Part shown: positions 43,036 to 51,406 of the stretch, in pieces
Layout of the letters: each line of letters starts with the position of its first letter
Numbering within the stretch: the first letter of the stretch is position 1
Assembly: GCF_002799155.1 (NCBI RefSeq)
Contig: NZ_NERD01000002.1
Location: 1,240,001-1,304,000, forward strand
Origin: Stenotrophomonas maltophilia
Lineage (GTDB): Bacteria > Pseudomonadota > Gammaproteobacteria > Xanthomonadales > Xanthomonadaceae
Direction: 5' to 3'
DNA length: 64,000 bases
The notes under the pieces: model-generated
What the model was told of the DNA's origin: nothing
Database searches by the model: none
What the model saw: only the letters and a program-made list of their open reading frames with translations
Position numbers and translations under genes: made by a program

Positions 43036-44235
43036 ATGTCGACCCTGGCTTCTCCCGCAACGGCCTCGCGTCCGGTAGCCCCCGGCGTGCTGGCCGCCAT
43101 CTCCACCTCGCATGTCGTCAACGACATGATGCAGTCGCTGATCCTGGCGATCTATCCGGTGATCAAGGGCGGCTTCAACCTCAGCTTCACCCAGATCGGC
43201 CTGATCACGCTGACCTACCAGCTCACCGCCTCGATCTTCCAGCCGTTGATCGGCATGGCCACCGACCGCCGCCCGGCGCCGTATTCGCTGCCCATCGGCA
43301 TGGCCTCGACCCTGTGCGGCATGCTGCTGCTCGGCTTCGCACCGAACTACGCGGTGGTGCTGATGGCTGCGGCGATGGTCGGCATTGGTTCGGCCATCTT
43401 CCACCCGGAAGCCTCGCGCATCGCGCGGCTGGCATCGGGCGGTCGCCATGGCTTCGCGCAATCGGTGTTCCAGGTTGGCGGCAACTTCGGTACCGCGCTG
43501 GGCCCGCTGATCGCCGCGGCGGTGATCGTGCCGTATGGTCAGCACGCCGCCTCGTGGTTTGCCGGCGCCGCGCTGATCGGCATCGGCCTGCTGACCTATG
43601 TCGGCCGCTGGTACGCGTTGCATCTGGGCACGCCACGACCGGTCAGCACGGCTGCGATGGCGCCGCGGCATCCGCCGCGCACCGTGGCCAAGGTGCTGGC
43701 GATCCTGCTGGTGCTGATCTTCAGCAAGTACTTCTACATGGCCAGCATCGGCAGCTACTTCACCTTCTACCTGATCCACCATTTCGGCATTCCGGTGGCA
43801 CAGGCCCAGCTGCATCTGTTCGCGTTCCTGGTGGCGTCCGCAGCCGGTGGCTTCCTCGGCGGCCCGCTGGGTGACCGCATCGGCCGCAAGCCGATCATCT
43901 GGACCTCGATCCTCGGCGTGGCGCCGTTCGCGCTGATGCTGCCGCACGCCGATCTATTGTGGACCACGGTGCTGGCGGTGCTGATCGGCTTTGTACTGTC
44001 CTCGGCGTTCTCGGCGATCGTGGTGTATGCGCAGGAGATGATGCCGCACCGCATCGGCATGGTGTCCGGCCTGTTCTTCGGCTTTGCATTCGGCATGGGC
44101 GGACTGGGTGCGGCCGTGCTGGGCCTGCTGGCGGACAAGACCAGCATTGAATACGTCTACCAGTTGACCGCGTTCCTGCCGCTGCTCGGGATCGTCGCGG
44201 CGTGGCTGCCACCGTCGCGGCCTGCTGCTCACTGA
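43036..44235 (+). CDS. fsr: MFS efflux protein, fosmidomycin-resistance type
   Basis: A 399-residue, 12-TM major facilitator. ATSTSHVVND-type start (ISTSHVVNDMMQSLILAIYPVIK), MATDRRPAPYSLPIGM after TM2 and GGPLGDRIGRKPII in the second half match the Fsr family of E. coli. It would export fosmidomycin and related compounds. The ATG at 43036 is used; a GTG two codons earlier is possible. Confidence 0.9.
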   Translation: MSTLASPATASRPVAPGVLAAISTSHVVNDMMQSLILAIYPVIKGGFNLSFTQIGLITLTYQLTASIFQPLIGMATDRRPAPYSLPIGMASTLCGMLLLGFAPNYAVVLMAAAMVGIGSAIFHPEASRIARLASGGRHGFAQSVFQVGGNFGTALGPLIAAAVIVPYGQHAASWFAGAALIGIGLLTYVGRWYALHLGTPRPVSTAAMAPRHPPRTVAKVLAILLVLIFSKYFYMASIGSYFTFYLIHHFGIPVAQAQLHLFAFLVASAAGGFLGGPLGDRIGRKPIIWTSILGVAPFALMLPHADLLWTTVLAVLIGFVLSSAFSAIVVYAQEMMPHRIGMVSGLFFGFAFGMGGLGAAVLGLLADKTSIEYVYQLTAFLPLLGIVAAWLPPSRPAAH

Positions 44236-44245
44236 GGGAGGGTGG

Positions 44246-44424
44246 GTTTGCAGGGCTTGCAGCCCTGCACCTGCTGAATCAACGTCAACGTCAAATGCGT
44301 GCATTCCGTGGGTTGGCGGGGTGGGTCCGGTTGCGGGGGACGCTGCAAGTACGTCCATGTAAGCTTGGCCGCGGCATCCATGCCGCGGACACCCCCGCAA
44401 CCGGACCCACCCCGCCTTCGACAG
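44246..44424 (-). repeat. Composite palindromic repeat, copy 1
   Basis: Reverse-oriented copy. Its core (44315-44416, 102 bp) has perfect 25-bp arms starting GGCGGGGTGGGTCCGG and an internal 8-bp hairpin (44369-44388). Outside lie the conserved CTGTCGAA flank (44417-44424), the CCGTGGGTT flank, a TCAACGTCAA block and a GCAGGGC/GCCCTGC hairpin (44250-44268). Confidence 0.85.
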
Positions 44425-44451
44425 TGTCCTGCGATCTGTCGGACATGCTCT

Positions 44452-44494
44452 TGGGGTCAGATCCGTTTTCCGAAGGAAAACGGATCTGACCCCA
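44452..44494. repeat. GGGGTCAG palindrome
   Basis: Perfect 20-bp arms (44452-44471, 44475-44494) around GAA, beginning TGGGGTCAGATCC. It lies between the two composite repeats in the fsr-pdxY gap. Confidence 0.9.
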
Positions 44495-44523
44495 TTTTTG
44501 TGTATCGATACCTGACAGATTTC

Positions 44524-44546
44524 ATCCACGCATGGCGTGGATCTAC
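44524..44546 (-). repeat. SMAG repeat, reverse
   Basis: ATCCACGC-ATG-GCGTGGAT followed by CTAC, the reverse complement of the GTAG-headed element. Confidence 0.88.
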
Positions 44547-44560
44547 TGGCCGCCGGCCAA

Positions 44561-44742
44561 CTGTCGAAGGCGGGGCACTGTGGGTTTGCGGGGTGTGAGC
44601 CGCATGGATGCGGCGACCAAGGCTACATGGACGTACTTGCGCCGTCCCCGCGAACTCACAGTGCCCCGCCATCCCACGGAATGCCGCTCTGGCATTTGAG
44701 GTTGACGTTGCCTCTGCAGTGCAGGGCGCAGCCCTGCCGAAA
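44561..44742 (+). repeat. Composite palindromic repeat, copy 2
   Basis: Forward copy, inverted relative to copy 1. CTGTCGAA (44561-44568), a 102-bp core (44569-44670) with 25-bp arms carrying two mismatches, then CCCACGGAATGC, GTTGACGTTG and a GCAGGGC/GCCCTGC hairpin (44721-44737). The outer arm sequence (GGCGGGGCACTGTGGG) differs from copies 1 and 3 but remains paired. Confidence 0.85.
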
Positions 44743-44767
44743 ACCCCCTTGGGCGTAGAATGCGGGC

Positions 44768-45676
44768 ATGAGCGAATCCCTCGATAACCACCTGGTCCAT
44801 GGCCGCCGCCAGCGGCCCGACGGCCCGTCGCCGGTCGATGTCATCTCCGTCCAGTCGCAACTTGTCTACGGCCACGCCGGCAACAGTGCTGCCGTACCGC
44901 CGCTGCATGCGCTCGGCGTGCGCGTGGCGGAGATCCCGACCGTGCTGCTGAGCAATGCGCCGTTCTACGAAACTACGCGCGGCCGCGTACTGCCCGCCGA
45001 CTGGTTCGCCGACCTGCTGCTCGGCGCGTGCGAACGCGGCCTGCCGCAGCGGGCCAAGATGCTCGTCTCCGGCTACTTCGGCAGCACCGCCAATGGTGCC
45101 GCCTTCGCCGACTGGCTGGACGGGATCCTGCCGGCCTGCCCGCAGCTGCGTTACTGCCTGGACCCGGTGATCGGTGACACCCATACCGGCCCCTACGTGG
45201 AACCGGGCCTGGAAGCGATCTTCGCCGAGCGCCTGCTGCCGCATGCCTGGCTGGTGACACCGAACGCCTTCGAACTGAATCGCCTGACCGGCATGCCGGC
45301 ACTGGCCGAGGCCGATGCCATCGCGGCGGCGCGCACGCTGCTGGACCGTGGCCCGCACTGGGTGATCGCGCACAGCGTGGGCGGCAACCCCGGTGAGCTG
45401 GTGACCCTGGCGGTCGGGCGCGAGGAAACCTGGCGCTGGGCCTCACCGCTGCTGCCGGTGGACGTGGCAGGCACAGGTGACGTGCTGATGTCGCTGGTGG
45501 TGTCGTTCCTGCTGCGTGGTGAGTCGATGCAGCAGGCGATTTCGCGTGCCATCGCAGGCACCCATGCGGCGCTGGAGGCGACCCTGGACAACGGCTTCGA
45601 GGAGTTCGACGTGATCGCTGCCGCGCCGGCGGCGCTGGCCGAAGGAACGCGCTTCCGCGCTGAACGCGTGGCATGA
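44768..45676 (+). CDS. pdxY: Pyridoxal kinase
   Basis: A 302-residue PfkB/ribokinase-like pyridoxal kinase of vitamin B6 salvage. VDVISVQSQLVYGHAGNSAAV is the substrate-binding start, LDPVIGD the central motif, TPNAFE the Asn-containing loop and VDVAGTGDVLMSLVV the catalytic Asp/anion hole. It overlaps tyrA by four bases (ATGA). Confidence 0.93.
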   Translation: MSESLDNHLVHGRRQRPDGPSPVDVISVQSQLVYGHAGNSAAVPPLHALGVRVAEIPTVLLSNAPFYETTRGRVLPADWFADLLLGACERGLPQRAKMLVSGYFGSTANGAAFADWLDGILPACPQLRYCLDPVIGDTHTGPYVEPGLEAIFAERLLPHAWLVTPNAFELNRLTGMPALAEADAIAAARTLLDRGPHWVIAHSVGGNPGELVTLAVGREETWRWASPLLPVDVAGTGDVLMSLVVSFLLRGESMQQAISRAIAGTHAALEATLDNGFEEFDVIAAAPAALAEGTRFRAERVA

Positions 45677-46797
45677 GCAGCCTGGATCCACGCATGCCGC
45701 GCACGGTCGGCATCATCGGCAGCGCCGGTGCCTATGGGCGCTGGCTGACCCGCTTCTTCCAGCATCACCTGCAGCTGCAGGTGATGGGCCACGACCCGGC
45801 CGACCCGGACTCGCACACGCCGGAGCAATTGCTGGCGCACGCCGATGTACTGGTGTTCTCGGCACCGATCCGGCATACGCCGGCTCTGATTGCAGAGTAC
45901 GTGCGGCAATCGGCGGGCCGTGAGCAGGGCAGGCTATGGCTGGATGTGACCTCGGTAAAGGAGGCACCGGTGCAGGCGATGCTGGCCTCGCAGGCCGAAG
46001 TGGTCGGCCTGCACCCGATGACCGCGCCACCCAAGGCGCCGACCCTGAAGGGCCGGGTGATGGTGGTCTGCGAAGCGCGCCTGCAGCACTGGCAGCCGTG
46101 GGTCGATACGCTGTGCACGGCGTTGCAGGCCGAGTGCGTGCGCGCCACGCCGCAGCACCACGACCAGATGATGGCGCTGGTGCAGGCGATGGTGCATGCC
46201 ACCCACCTGGCGCAGGCCGGCGTGCTGCGCCAGTACCAGCCGCAGCTGGGCGATCTGGCCGCGATGATGCCGTACCGTTCGGCGTCGTTCGAGCTGGATA
46301 CGGCGATCATTTCGCGCATCCTGTCGCTGAATCCGGCGATCTACGAAGACATCCAGTTCGGCAACCCGTACGTGGCGCCGATGCTGGAGCGGCTGGTGGG
46401 GCAGCTGCAGGCCTTGCAGGTGCAGGTCGGGCAGGGCGACGACCGCGCACGGGCTGCATTCCGTGAGCAGCTGCTGTCAGCCAATCGCAGTGCGTTCGGC
46501 GAGCAGGCGCTGGCTGACGGCAACTACACGTTTGAACGCGTGGGCTATCTGCTGGCCGACCTCACCGAGCGCAACGCGCTGTCGGTGCACCTGCCGGAAG
46601 ACCGGCCTGGCTCACTGCGCCAGCTGCTGAACGTATTCGAGCAGCATGGCATCAGCCTGGCCTCGATCCATTCCTCGCGTACGCCCGGTGGCGAAGTGCA
46701 TTTCCGCATCGGATTCGTGGCCGGCAACGATCCGGCAGCGATCAGTCGGGCGGCAGCCGACGTGGACGCCAGTGGCATCGGGCGGGTGCTGGGCTGA
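45673..46797 (+). CDS. tyrA: Prephenate dehydrogenase (tyrosine biosynthesis)
   Basis: A 374-residue TyrA with NAD-binding VGIIGSAGAYGRW, the catalytic GLHPMTAPP and HHDQMMALVQAMVHATHLA region, and a C-terminal ACT domain (LSVHLPEDRPGSLRQLLNVFEQHGI split by family) for feedback by tyrosine. Translationally coupled to pdxY. The 217 bp after it hold a weak SMAG-like palindrome (46802-46820) and nothing else I can support. Confidence 0.92.
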   Translation: MSSLDPRMPRTVGIIGSAGAYGRWLTRFFQHHLQLQVMGHDPADPDSHTPEQLLAHADVLVFSAPIRHTPALIAEYVRQSAGREQGRLWLDVTSVKEAPVQAMLASQAEVVGLHPMTAPPKAPTLKGRVMVVCEARLQHWQPWVDTLCTALQAECVRATPQHHDQMMALVQAMVHATHLAQAGVLRQYQPQLGDLAAMMPYRSASFELDTAIISRILSLNPAIYEDIQFGNPYVAPMLERLVGQLQALQVQVGQGDDRARAAFREQLLSANRSAFGEQALADGNYTFERVGYLLADLTERNALSVHLPEDRPGSLRQLLNVFEQHGISLASIHSSRTPGGEVHFRIGFVAGNDPAAISRAAADVDASGIGRVLG

Positions 46798-46801
46798 ATT
46801 C

Positions 46802-46820
46802 ATCCACAGGTGGTGTGGAT
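46802..46820. repeat. Degenerate SMAG-like palindrome
   Basis: ATCCACAGGTGGTGTGGAT has 6-bp arms (ATCCAC/GTGGAT) resembling the SMAG core but without the GTAG head. Confidence 0.4.
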
Positions 46821-47014
46821 GGTTTCTGAGCAAAGGTGTGGATAACCCCGCTCAGGCCTTGCCAACCAAGGCTGTCAAGATGCTTGGCGAAAAATTGACC
46901 ACGGCTTTTCTGCAGAGGCGGGCCAGACTCGACTGCTTTTCGCAGCCACGCCCGTCAGATGCAGACAGGGCCAGGGCCCACCAAGGTGGGCACCTGCCAA
47001 GCGTGGGAGCAGGC

Positions 47015-47209
47015 CTAGATCGTCAGCCTCAGCTCGCCGCCACTGGTAGTGAACTCGCGGCCATCGCGCACCAGCGGACGCCCGTCATCGAGCTCGTAGC
47101 GCGGCGTGGCCTCGGAGTGATGCCCGCTGCCATTCGCCTCGGGCTTGAACTCGATGATGATGTGGCTTTCGCCGTTGCTGTCGACGGCGGGGAACTGACG
47201 GAACGACAT
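47015..47209 (-). CDS. Small conserved-looking protein, unknown
   Basis: A 64-residue, beta-rich protein (MSFRQFPAVDSNGESHIIIEF) with no membrane segment. A near-perfect AAGGAGG lies seven bases before the ATG, strong evidence that it is translated. Family not recognised. Confidence 0.7.
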   Translation of the reverse strand: MSFRQFPAVDSNGESHIIIEFKPEANGSGHHSEATPRYELDDGRPLVRDGREFTTSGGELRLTI

Positions 47210-47279
47210 CGTGCACCTCCTTCAGCGGATGCTGCTGTTGCCCAGCCAGCTTGGCCGGGCCGATGTTAGCCGGCCGTCA

Positions 47280-49052
47280 TCAATCGATGAACTGCAGGCG
47301 TGCCAGTTCAGCGTACAGTCCGCCTTCGGCCAGCAGCTGCGCATGGGTGCCTTCGGCGACGATGCGGCCCTGGTCCATCACCACGATGCGGTCGGCCTTG
47401 AGTACCGTGGCCAGGCGGTGGGCGATGACCAGCGTGGTACGCCCGGCCATCAGTCGCTCCAGCGCCTGCTGCACGCTGTACTCGCTCTGCGCGTCCAGCG
47501 CGCTGGTGGCTTCGTCCAGCAGCAGGATCGGCGCATCCTTCAGCAGTGCACGGGCAATCGCCACACGCTGCTGCTGCCCACCGGACAGGCGGGCACCGCG
47601 CTCACCCAGCTCACTGTCATAGCCCTGCGGCAACGCGCGCAGGAAGCCGTCAGCCTCCGCGGCACGCGCGGCGTCCTCGACTTCGGTGTCGCTGGCCTGC
47701 AGGCGGCCATAGCGGATGTTGTCGCGCGCGCTGGCCGCGAACAGCGTCGGCTGCTGCGGAACCAGCGCGAGCTGCGCGCGCAGCTCGGCCGGATCGACCT
47801 GGCGCACGTCGATGCCATCCACGCAGATGCGGCCGCTGGCCGGATCGTGGAAGCGCAGCAGCATCGACAGCACCGTGCTCTTGCCCGCGCCCGACGGACC
47901 GACCAGCGCTACGGTCTCACCCGGACGGACGTGCAGGTTGAAGTGGTCCAGCGCAGCCTGGTCCGGTCGCTGCGGGTAGTGGAACACCACGTCGTCGAAC
48001 TGGATCTCGCCCCGCAGCGACTGCGGCAGCGCGTGCGGCTGCGCCGGCGAGCGGATCTCGATGTCTTCCTGCAACAGTTCGCCGATGCGGCCCATGCCGC
48101 CGGCGGCACGCTGCAGCTCGTTCCAGACCTCTGCCAGCGCGCCGACCGAGCCGCCACCGATCAGTGCATACAGCACGAACTGGCCCAGCGTACCGGCGCT
48201 GAGTCGACCGTCGATGACGTCATGCGCGCCCAACCACAACACACCGACGATGGCGCCGAACACCAGCAGGATGGCGCTGGCAGTGACCAGCGATTGCGCA
48301 CCGATGCGGCGGCGCGCGGCACCGATGGCATCACCGAGCGCCTTGTCGAAGCGTCCGCGCTCATAGGGCTCGCGTGCATGCGCCTGCACCGTGCGCACGG
48401 CGCCCAGCGTTTCGCTGGCCAGGCTGTTGGCATCGGCGATGCGGTCCTGGCTGCTGCGAGCAACCGTGCGCAGCTTGCGCGCGCCGATGATGATCGGCAG
48501 CACCGCAAGCGGAATGCCGAGCAACGACCACGCGGCCAGCCGCGGGCTGGTGACGAACAGCATGGCCAGGCTGCCGATGACGGTGACCGTGCTGCGCAGC
48601 GCAACGGACATGGTCGAGCCGACCACGCTGCGCAGCAGTTCGGTGTCCGCGGTCAGGCGCGAGACCAGTTCTCCGCTGCGGCTGCGGTCGTGGAATCCGG
48701 CGCCCAGCTGGATCAGATGGGCATACAGCTGGCTGCGGAGGTCGGCCACGACCTTTTCGCCGAGCAGCGACACGAAGTAGAAGCGCGCAGCCGTGCCCAA
48801 CGCCATCACGACCGCCACCAGCATCAGCAGGGCGAAGGCGCGGTTGATCTGGCCGCCGCTGCTGAAACCATGATCGATCATCTGCTTCACCGCCGGTGGC
48901 AGGCTCAGCGTGGCGGCCGAAGACACCGCCAGCGCCAGCAGCCAGGCGGTGAACAGGCCGCCATGGCGGCGCACGAACGGCCACAACGTCCGCAGGCTGC
49001 CGAGGCGGCGCAGCGGTGGGGTCGAGGCGGGGGCGTCGTCCTTGTCAGTCAT
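47280..49052 (-). CDS. ABC exporter, fused TM and ATPase domains
   Basis: A 590-residue MsbA/multidrug-type half-transporter. Six TM segments occupy about 25-300; the ATPase has Walker A VGPSGAGKST, signature LSGGQQQR, and Walker B ILLLDEATSALD. It acts as a homodimer; substrate unknown (lipid or drug). Its ATG overlaps the yigZ stop, so both are in one operon. Confidence 0.93.
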   Translation of the reverse strand: MTDKDDAPASTPPLRRLGSLRTLWPFVRRHGGLFTAWLLALAVSSAATLSLPPAVKQMIDHGFSSGGQINRAFALLMLVAVVMALGTAARFYFVSLLGEKVVADLRSQLYAHLIQLGAGFHDRSRSGELVSRLTADTELLRSVVGSTMSVALRSTVTVIGSLAMLFVTSPRLAAWSLLGIPLAVLPIIIGARKLRTVARSSQDRIADANSLASETLGAVRTVQAHAREPYERGRFDKALGDAIGAARRRIGAQSLVTASAILLVFGAIVGVLWLGAHDVIDGRLSAGTLGQFVLYALIGGGSVGALAEVWNELQRAAGGMGRIGELLQEDIEIRSPAQPHALPQSLRGEIQFDDVVFHYPQRPDQAALDHFNLHVRPGETVALVGPSGAGKSTVLSMLLRFHDPASGRICVDGIDVRQVDPAELRAQLALVPQQPTLFAASARDNIRYGRLQASDTEVEDAARAAEADGFLRALPQGYDSELGERGARLSGGQQQRVAIARALLKDAPILLLDEATSALDAQSEYSVQQALERLMAGRTTLVIAHRLATVLKADRIVVMDQGRIVAEGTHAQLLAEGGLYAELARLQFID

Positions 49053-49650
49053 CCTGGTCGTCGTCTTGTATGCGGATACGGTCACGGGTGGCGTCGCGCA
49101 GGCGGATTTTCAATGCATCGACCTGGTCGGCCGGCAATTCGACCCGCAGGCACACGCCGTTGGCATCGAACCGTTCATCGAGCTTCCCGGCGCCGAAGGC
49201 GGGCAGGGTGGCATGCAGGGTGCCCAGATCCTCGAAGCCGGCCAACAGCTGCAGCCGGGCCATCGCCACCAGCGGCAGTCGCGGCGCAGTGCGCAGGCAT
49301 TCGGCGGCTGCGCCACCGTAGGCGCGCACCAGCCCGCCGGCGCCCAGCTTGATGCCGCCGAACCAGCGCGTTACCACCACCATGACCCGGTCGAAGCCCT
49401 GGCCGTCGATCGCCGCCAGGATCGGACGCCCAGCCGTGCCGGCCGGCTCGCCATCGTCGCTGGAACGGTAATCCTGCCCGTGGCGGTAGGCCCAGCAGTT
49501 GTGGGTCGCGTCGGCTACGGCCACCTGCTGCAGGAACGCCAGTGCCGCCGTGGCACCATCGATCGGCGCAGCATGGGCAATGAAGCGGCTGTGTTTGACT
49601 TCCAGCGTGTGGCTGACCGGCTGGGCGAGGGTATCGGGCATTCCCGCCAT
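49045..49650 (-). CDS. yigZ: YigZ/IMPACT-family protein
   Basis: A protein of about 201 residues with the UPF0029 (IMPACT) domain: KHSRFIAHAAPI, ATHNCWAYR, DDGEPAGTAGRPIL and VVVTRWFGGIKLGAGGLVRAYGG, then a C-terminal DUF1949-like domain. Role unclear; linked in other organisms to translation control. The start is 49650 or 49641; neither has a strong Shine-Dalgarno. It overlaps the ABC gene by eight bases. Confidence 0.9.
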   Translation of the reverse strand: MAGMPDTLAQPVSHTLEVKHSRFIAHAAPIDGATAALAFLQQVAVADATHNCWAYRHGQDYRSSDDGEPAGTAGRPILAAIDGQGFDRVMVVVTRWFGGIKLGAGGLVRAYGGAAAECLRTAPRLPLVAMARLQLLAGFEDLGTLHATLPAFGAGKLDERFDANGVCLRVELPADQVDALKIRLRDATRDRIRIQDDDQDD

Positions 49651-49681
49651 TCTACGGGGTTGCCGGAGGTCACTGTCCGCT

Positions 49682-50707
49682 TCAGTCGTCCAGCAGCGGG
49701 CGCAGGTCGCGCGGCAGGCGCGCTTCCGGATACTGCTGCACATAGCGCTCCAGGCTTGCGCGGGCCAAGTCGCGCTGGCCATCGTCGCGGCGCGTGCGGA
49801 TCTTCTGCAGCCACTGCCGCCGCGGCAGCTGTGCATCGGTGTCCACTTCGGCCTGCACGGTATCCGCACTGAGCCCTGCGTCGGCGCCGCGGCGCATGAC
49901 GCCGGGCGCGGAGCGGCTCGGGGCCTGGCGTTTCATCGAGGTGATCTCTATCCGATCCATTGCCTGTGCCCGTTCGGCCTCGGCAGCGTTGGCCACTGGC
50001 GGCTCGGCAGTGCGTGCTTTCAATGCCCCTGCCGGGGCTGGCGCCAATGCCGGTGCAGGTGCCGAGTAGGCAGCCGGTGCAGGAGGTGCAGGAGGTGCGG
50101 GCGGTGCGGGCGGTGCGGGCGGTGCCGCTGCCGGTGCGGGAGGCAGTGCGGCAAAGGAGGTGTCGGCGGCCACTTCTGCAACCCTCGATCGTGCTGCTGA
50201 TGGTGCCGTCGGTGGCGGCGCAGCAGCGGACTCGGCCGGCGCAGGCCTGGGCGTGCGCGCGACGGACGGTGCCGGGGGGGGAGCGACCGGGGCTGCCTCG
50301 GGTGCTGCAGGTGCGGCGGCCGTTTCCGCAGCCGCAACCGCACTGTCGGCTGCGCTGCTCCCAGCGGCCGGATCGGCAGCCGCGACGTCCGCCGTAGCCG
50401 GCGCTGCAGCAACAGCGGACTTGCCCGCCGGAACCGGCGGCGGTTCCGGGCGCAGCTGCCAGGCGATGCCGATGGCGAACACCATCGAGGCGGCGATGCC
50501 GAACACCGCCGGCCACCGTGGGCGCGTACGCTGCGTGCGTGGCGCGTCCGGCGAAGCAACAGCCTCGGCAGCCGGTGCGTCCACCGCAGCGCGCGCCGCG
50601 GCCAGGATGGTGGCGTCCAGCGCGGCCGGTGGGGCCTGTTCGACGCGGCGGCCGAGCAGGCGCGCCAGCTCGCGTTCTTCCGGCGTCAGCGGATCGTCTC
50701 GGTTCAT
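49682..50707 (-). CDS. Ala/Pro-rich membrane protein, likely anti-sigma partner
   Basis: A 341-residue protein: a short cytoplasmic N-terminus (about 1-60) without the HxxxCxxC zinc motif of classical anti-sigma factors, one TM helix (WPAVFGIAASMVFAIGIAWQL, about 62-82), a 180-residue Ala/Pro-rich periplasmic stretch, and a C-terminal helical part (WLQKIRTRRDDGQRD, ASLERYVQQYP). Its start overlaps the ECF sigma stop (ATGA), the usual layout for sigma/anti-sigma pairs. The role is inferred from position. Confidence 0.65.
   Translation of the reverse strand: MNRDDPLTPEERELARLLGRRVEQAPPAALDATILAAARAAVDAPAAEAVASPDAPRTQRTRPRWPAVFGIAASMVFAIGIAWQLRPEPPPVPAGKSAVAAAPATADVAAADPAAGSSAADSAVAAAETAAAPAAPEAAPVAPPPAPSVARTPRPAPAESAAAPPPTAPSAARSRVAEVAADTSFAALPPAPAAAPPAPPAPPAPPAPPAPAAYSAPAPALAPAPAGALKARTAEPPVANAAEAERAQAMDRIEITSMKRQAPSRSAPGVMRRGADAGLSADTVQAEVDTDAQLPRRQWLQKIRTRRDDGQRDLARASLERYVQQYPEARLPRDLRPLLDD
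50079..50123 (-). repeat. Tandem 9-bp repeat in the Ala/Pro region
   Basis: Five consecutive 9-bp units (two GCAGGAGGT, three GCGGGCGGT on the plus strand) encode a Pro-Pro-Ala tract. Such arrays are prone to slippage, so the linker length may vary between strains. Confidence 0.85.
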
Positions 50708-51327
50708 GCGTTCAATCCCGCACGCAGCTTGTCCATCGCATAGCGCAGCCGCGATTTCACGGTTTCCCGGCCTACGCCGGTGATCTGGCCGATCTCCTCC
50801 AGGCTCAGTTCCTGATCCAGCCGCAACTGCAGCACTTCGCGCTGCTCGGGCGGCAGTTGCTCCATCGCCAGCTGGATGCGGCGACGTTGTTCGAAATCGG
50901 AAAGCTCGGCTTCCGGGGTCTGACCGTCCTCGATCGCGGCCAGGCGCAGATCGGCGTCGGCCGGTGCGGAAGGGCGATGGCGGGCGGCGCGCCAATGGTC
51001 GTTCAGCCGGTTGTGGGCGATGCGGAACAGCCAGGTGCTGAATGCAGCGTCAGGCTGCCAGCCGGCGCGGGCGCTGATCACCCGCTGCCAGACATCCTGG
51101 AAGATCTCCTCGGCCAGCGCGTTGTCGCGCACCTGCCGCAGCAGGAAACCGAACAGGCGCTTGCGATGGCGTGCATACAGGCTTTCGAACGCGCGCAGGT
51201 CGCCACCGGCCCAGGCCAGCATCAAGGCTTCATCGGTTGGCAGTGCGCTGGCTTCCACGGCGTACAGGGTAAGGCCTGCAGGCGGTGGCGCATAGCCGGT
51301 GACGGGGGCGGGCAGGGCGAGGTTCAT
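50704..51327 (-). CDS. ECF-type RNA polymerase sigma factor
   Basis: A 207-residue sigma-70 family protein of the ECF group: region 2 (AFESLYARHRKRLFGFLLRQ, EEIFQDVWQRVI, FSTWLFRIAHNRLND) and region 4 (LPPEQREVLQLRLDQELS, EEIGQITGVGRETVKSRL). The start at 51327 is from family alignment; a longer frame begins at 51396. Followed by the membrane partner; divergent from the GGDEF-EAL gene. Confidence 0.92.
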   Translation of the reverse strand: MNLALPAPVTGYAPPPAGLTLYAVEASALPTDEALMLAWAGGDLRAFESLYARHRKRLFGFLLRQVRDNALAEEIFQDVWQRVISARAGWQPDAAFSTWLFRIAHNRLNDHWRAARHRPSAPADADLRLAAIEDGQTPEAELSDFEQRRRIQLAMEQLPPEQREVLQLRLDQELSLEEIGQITGVGRETVKSRLRYAMDKLRAGLNA

Positions 51328-51406
51328 GGCGTGGAAGCGGCTATGGACAGCAGGAAAAACGTACGGGCGCACGATTCGGGGTTGATGGGCTTCCATTGCC
51401 CCCCGG

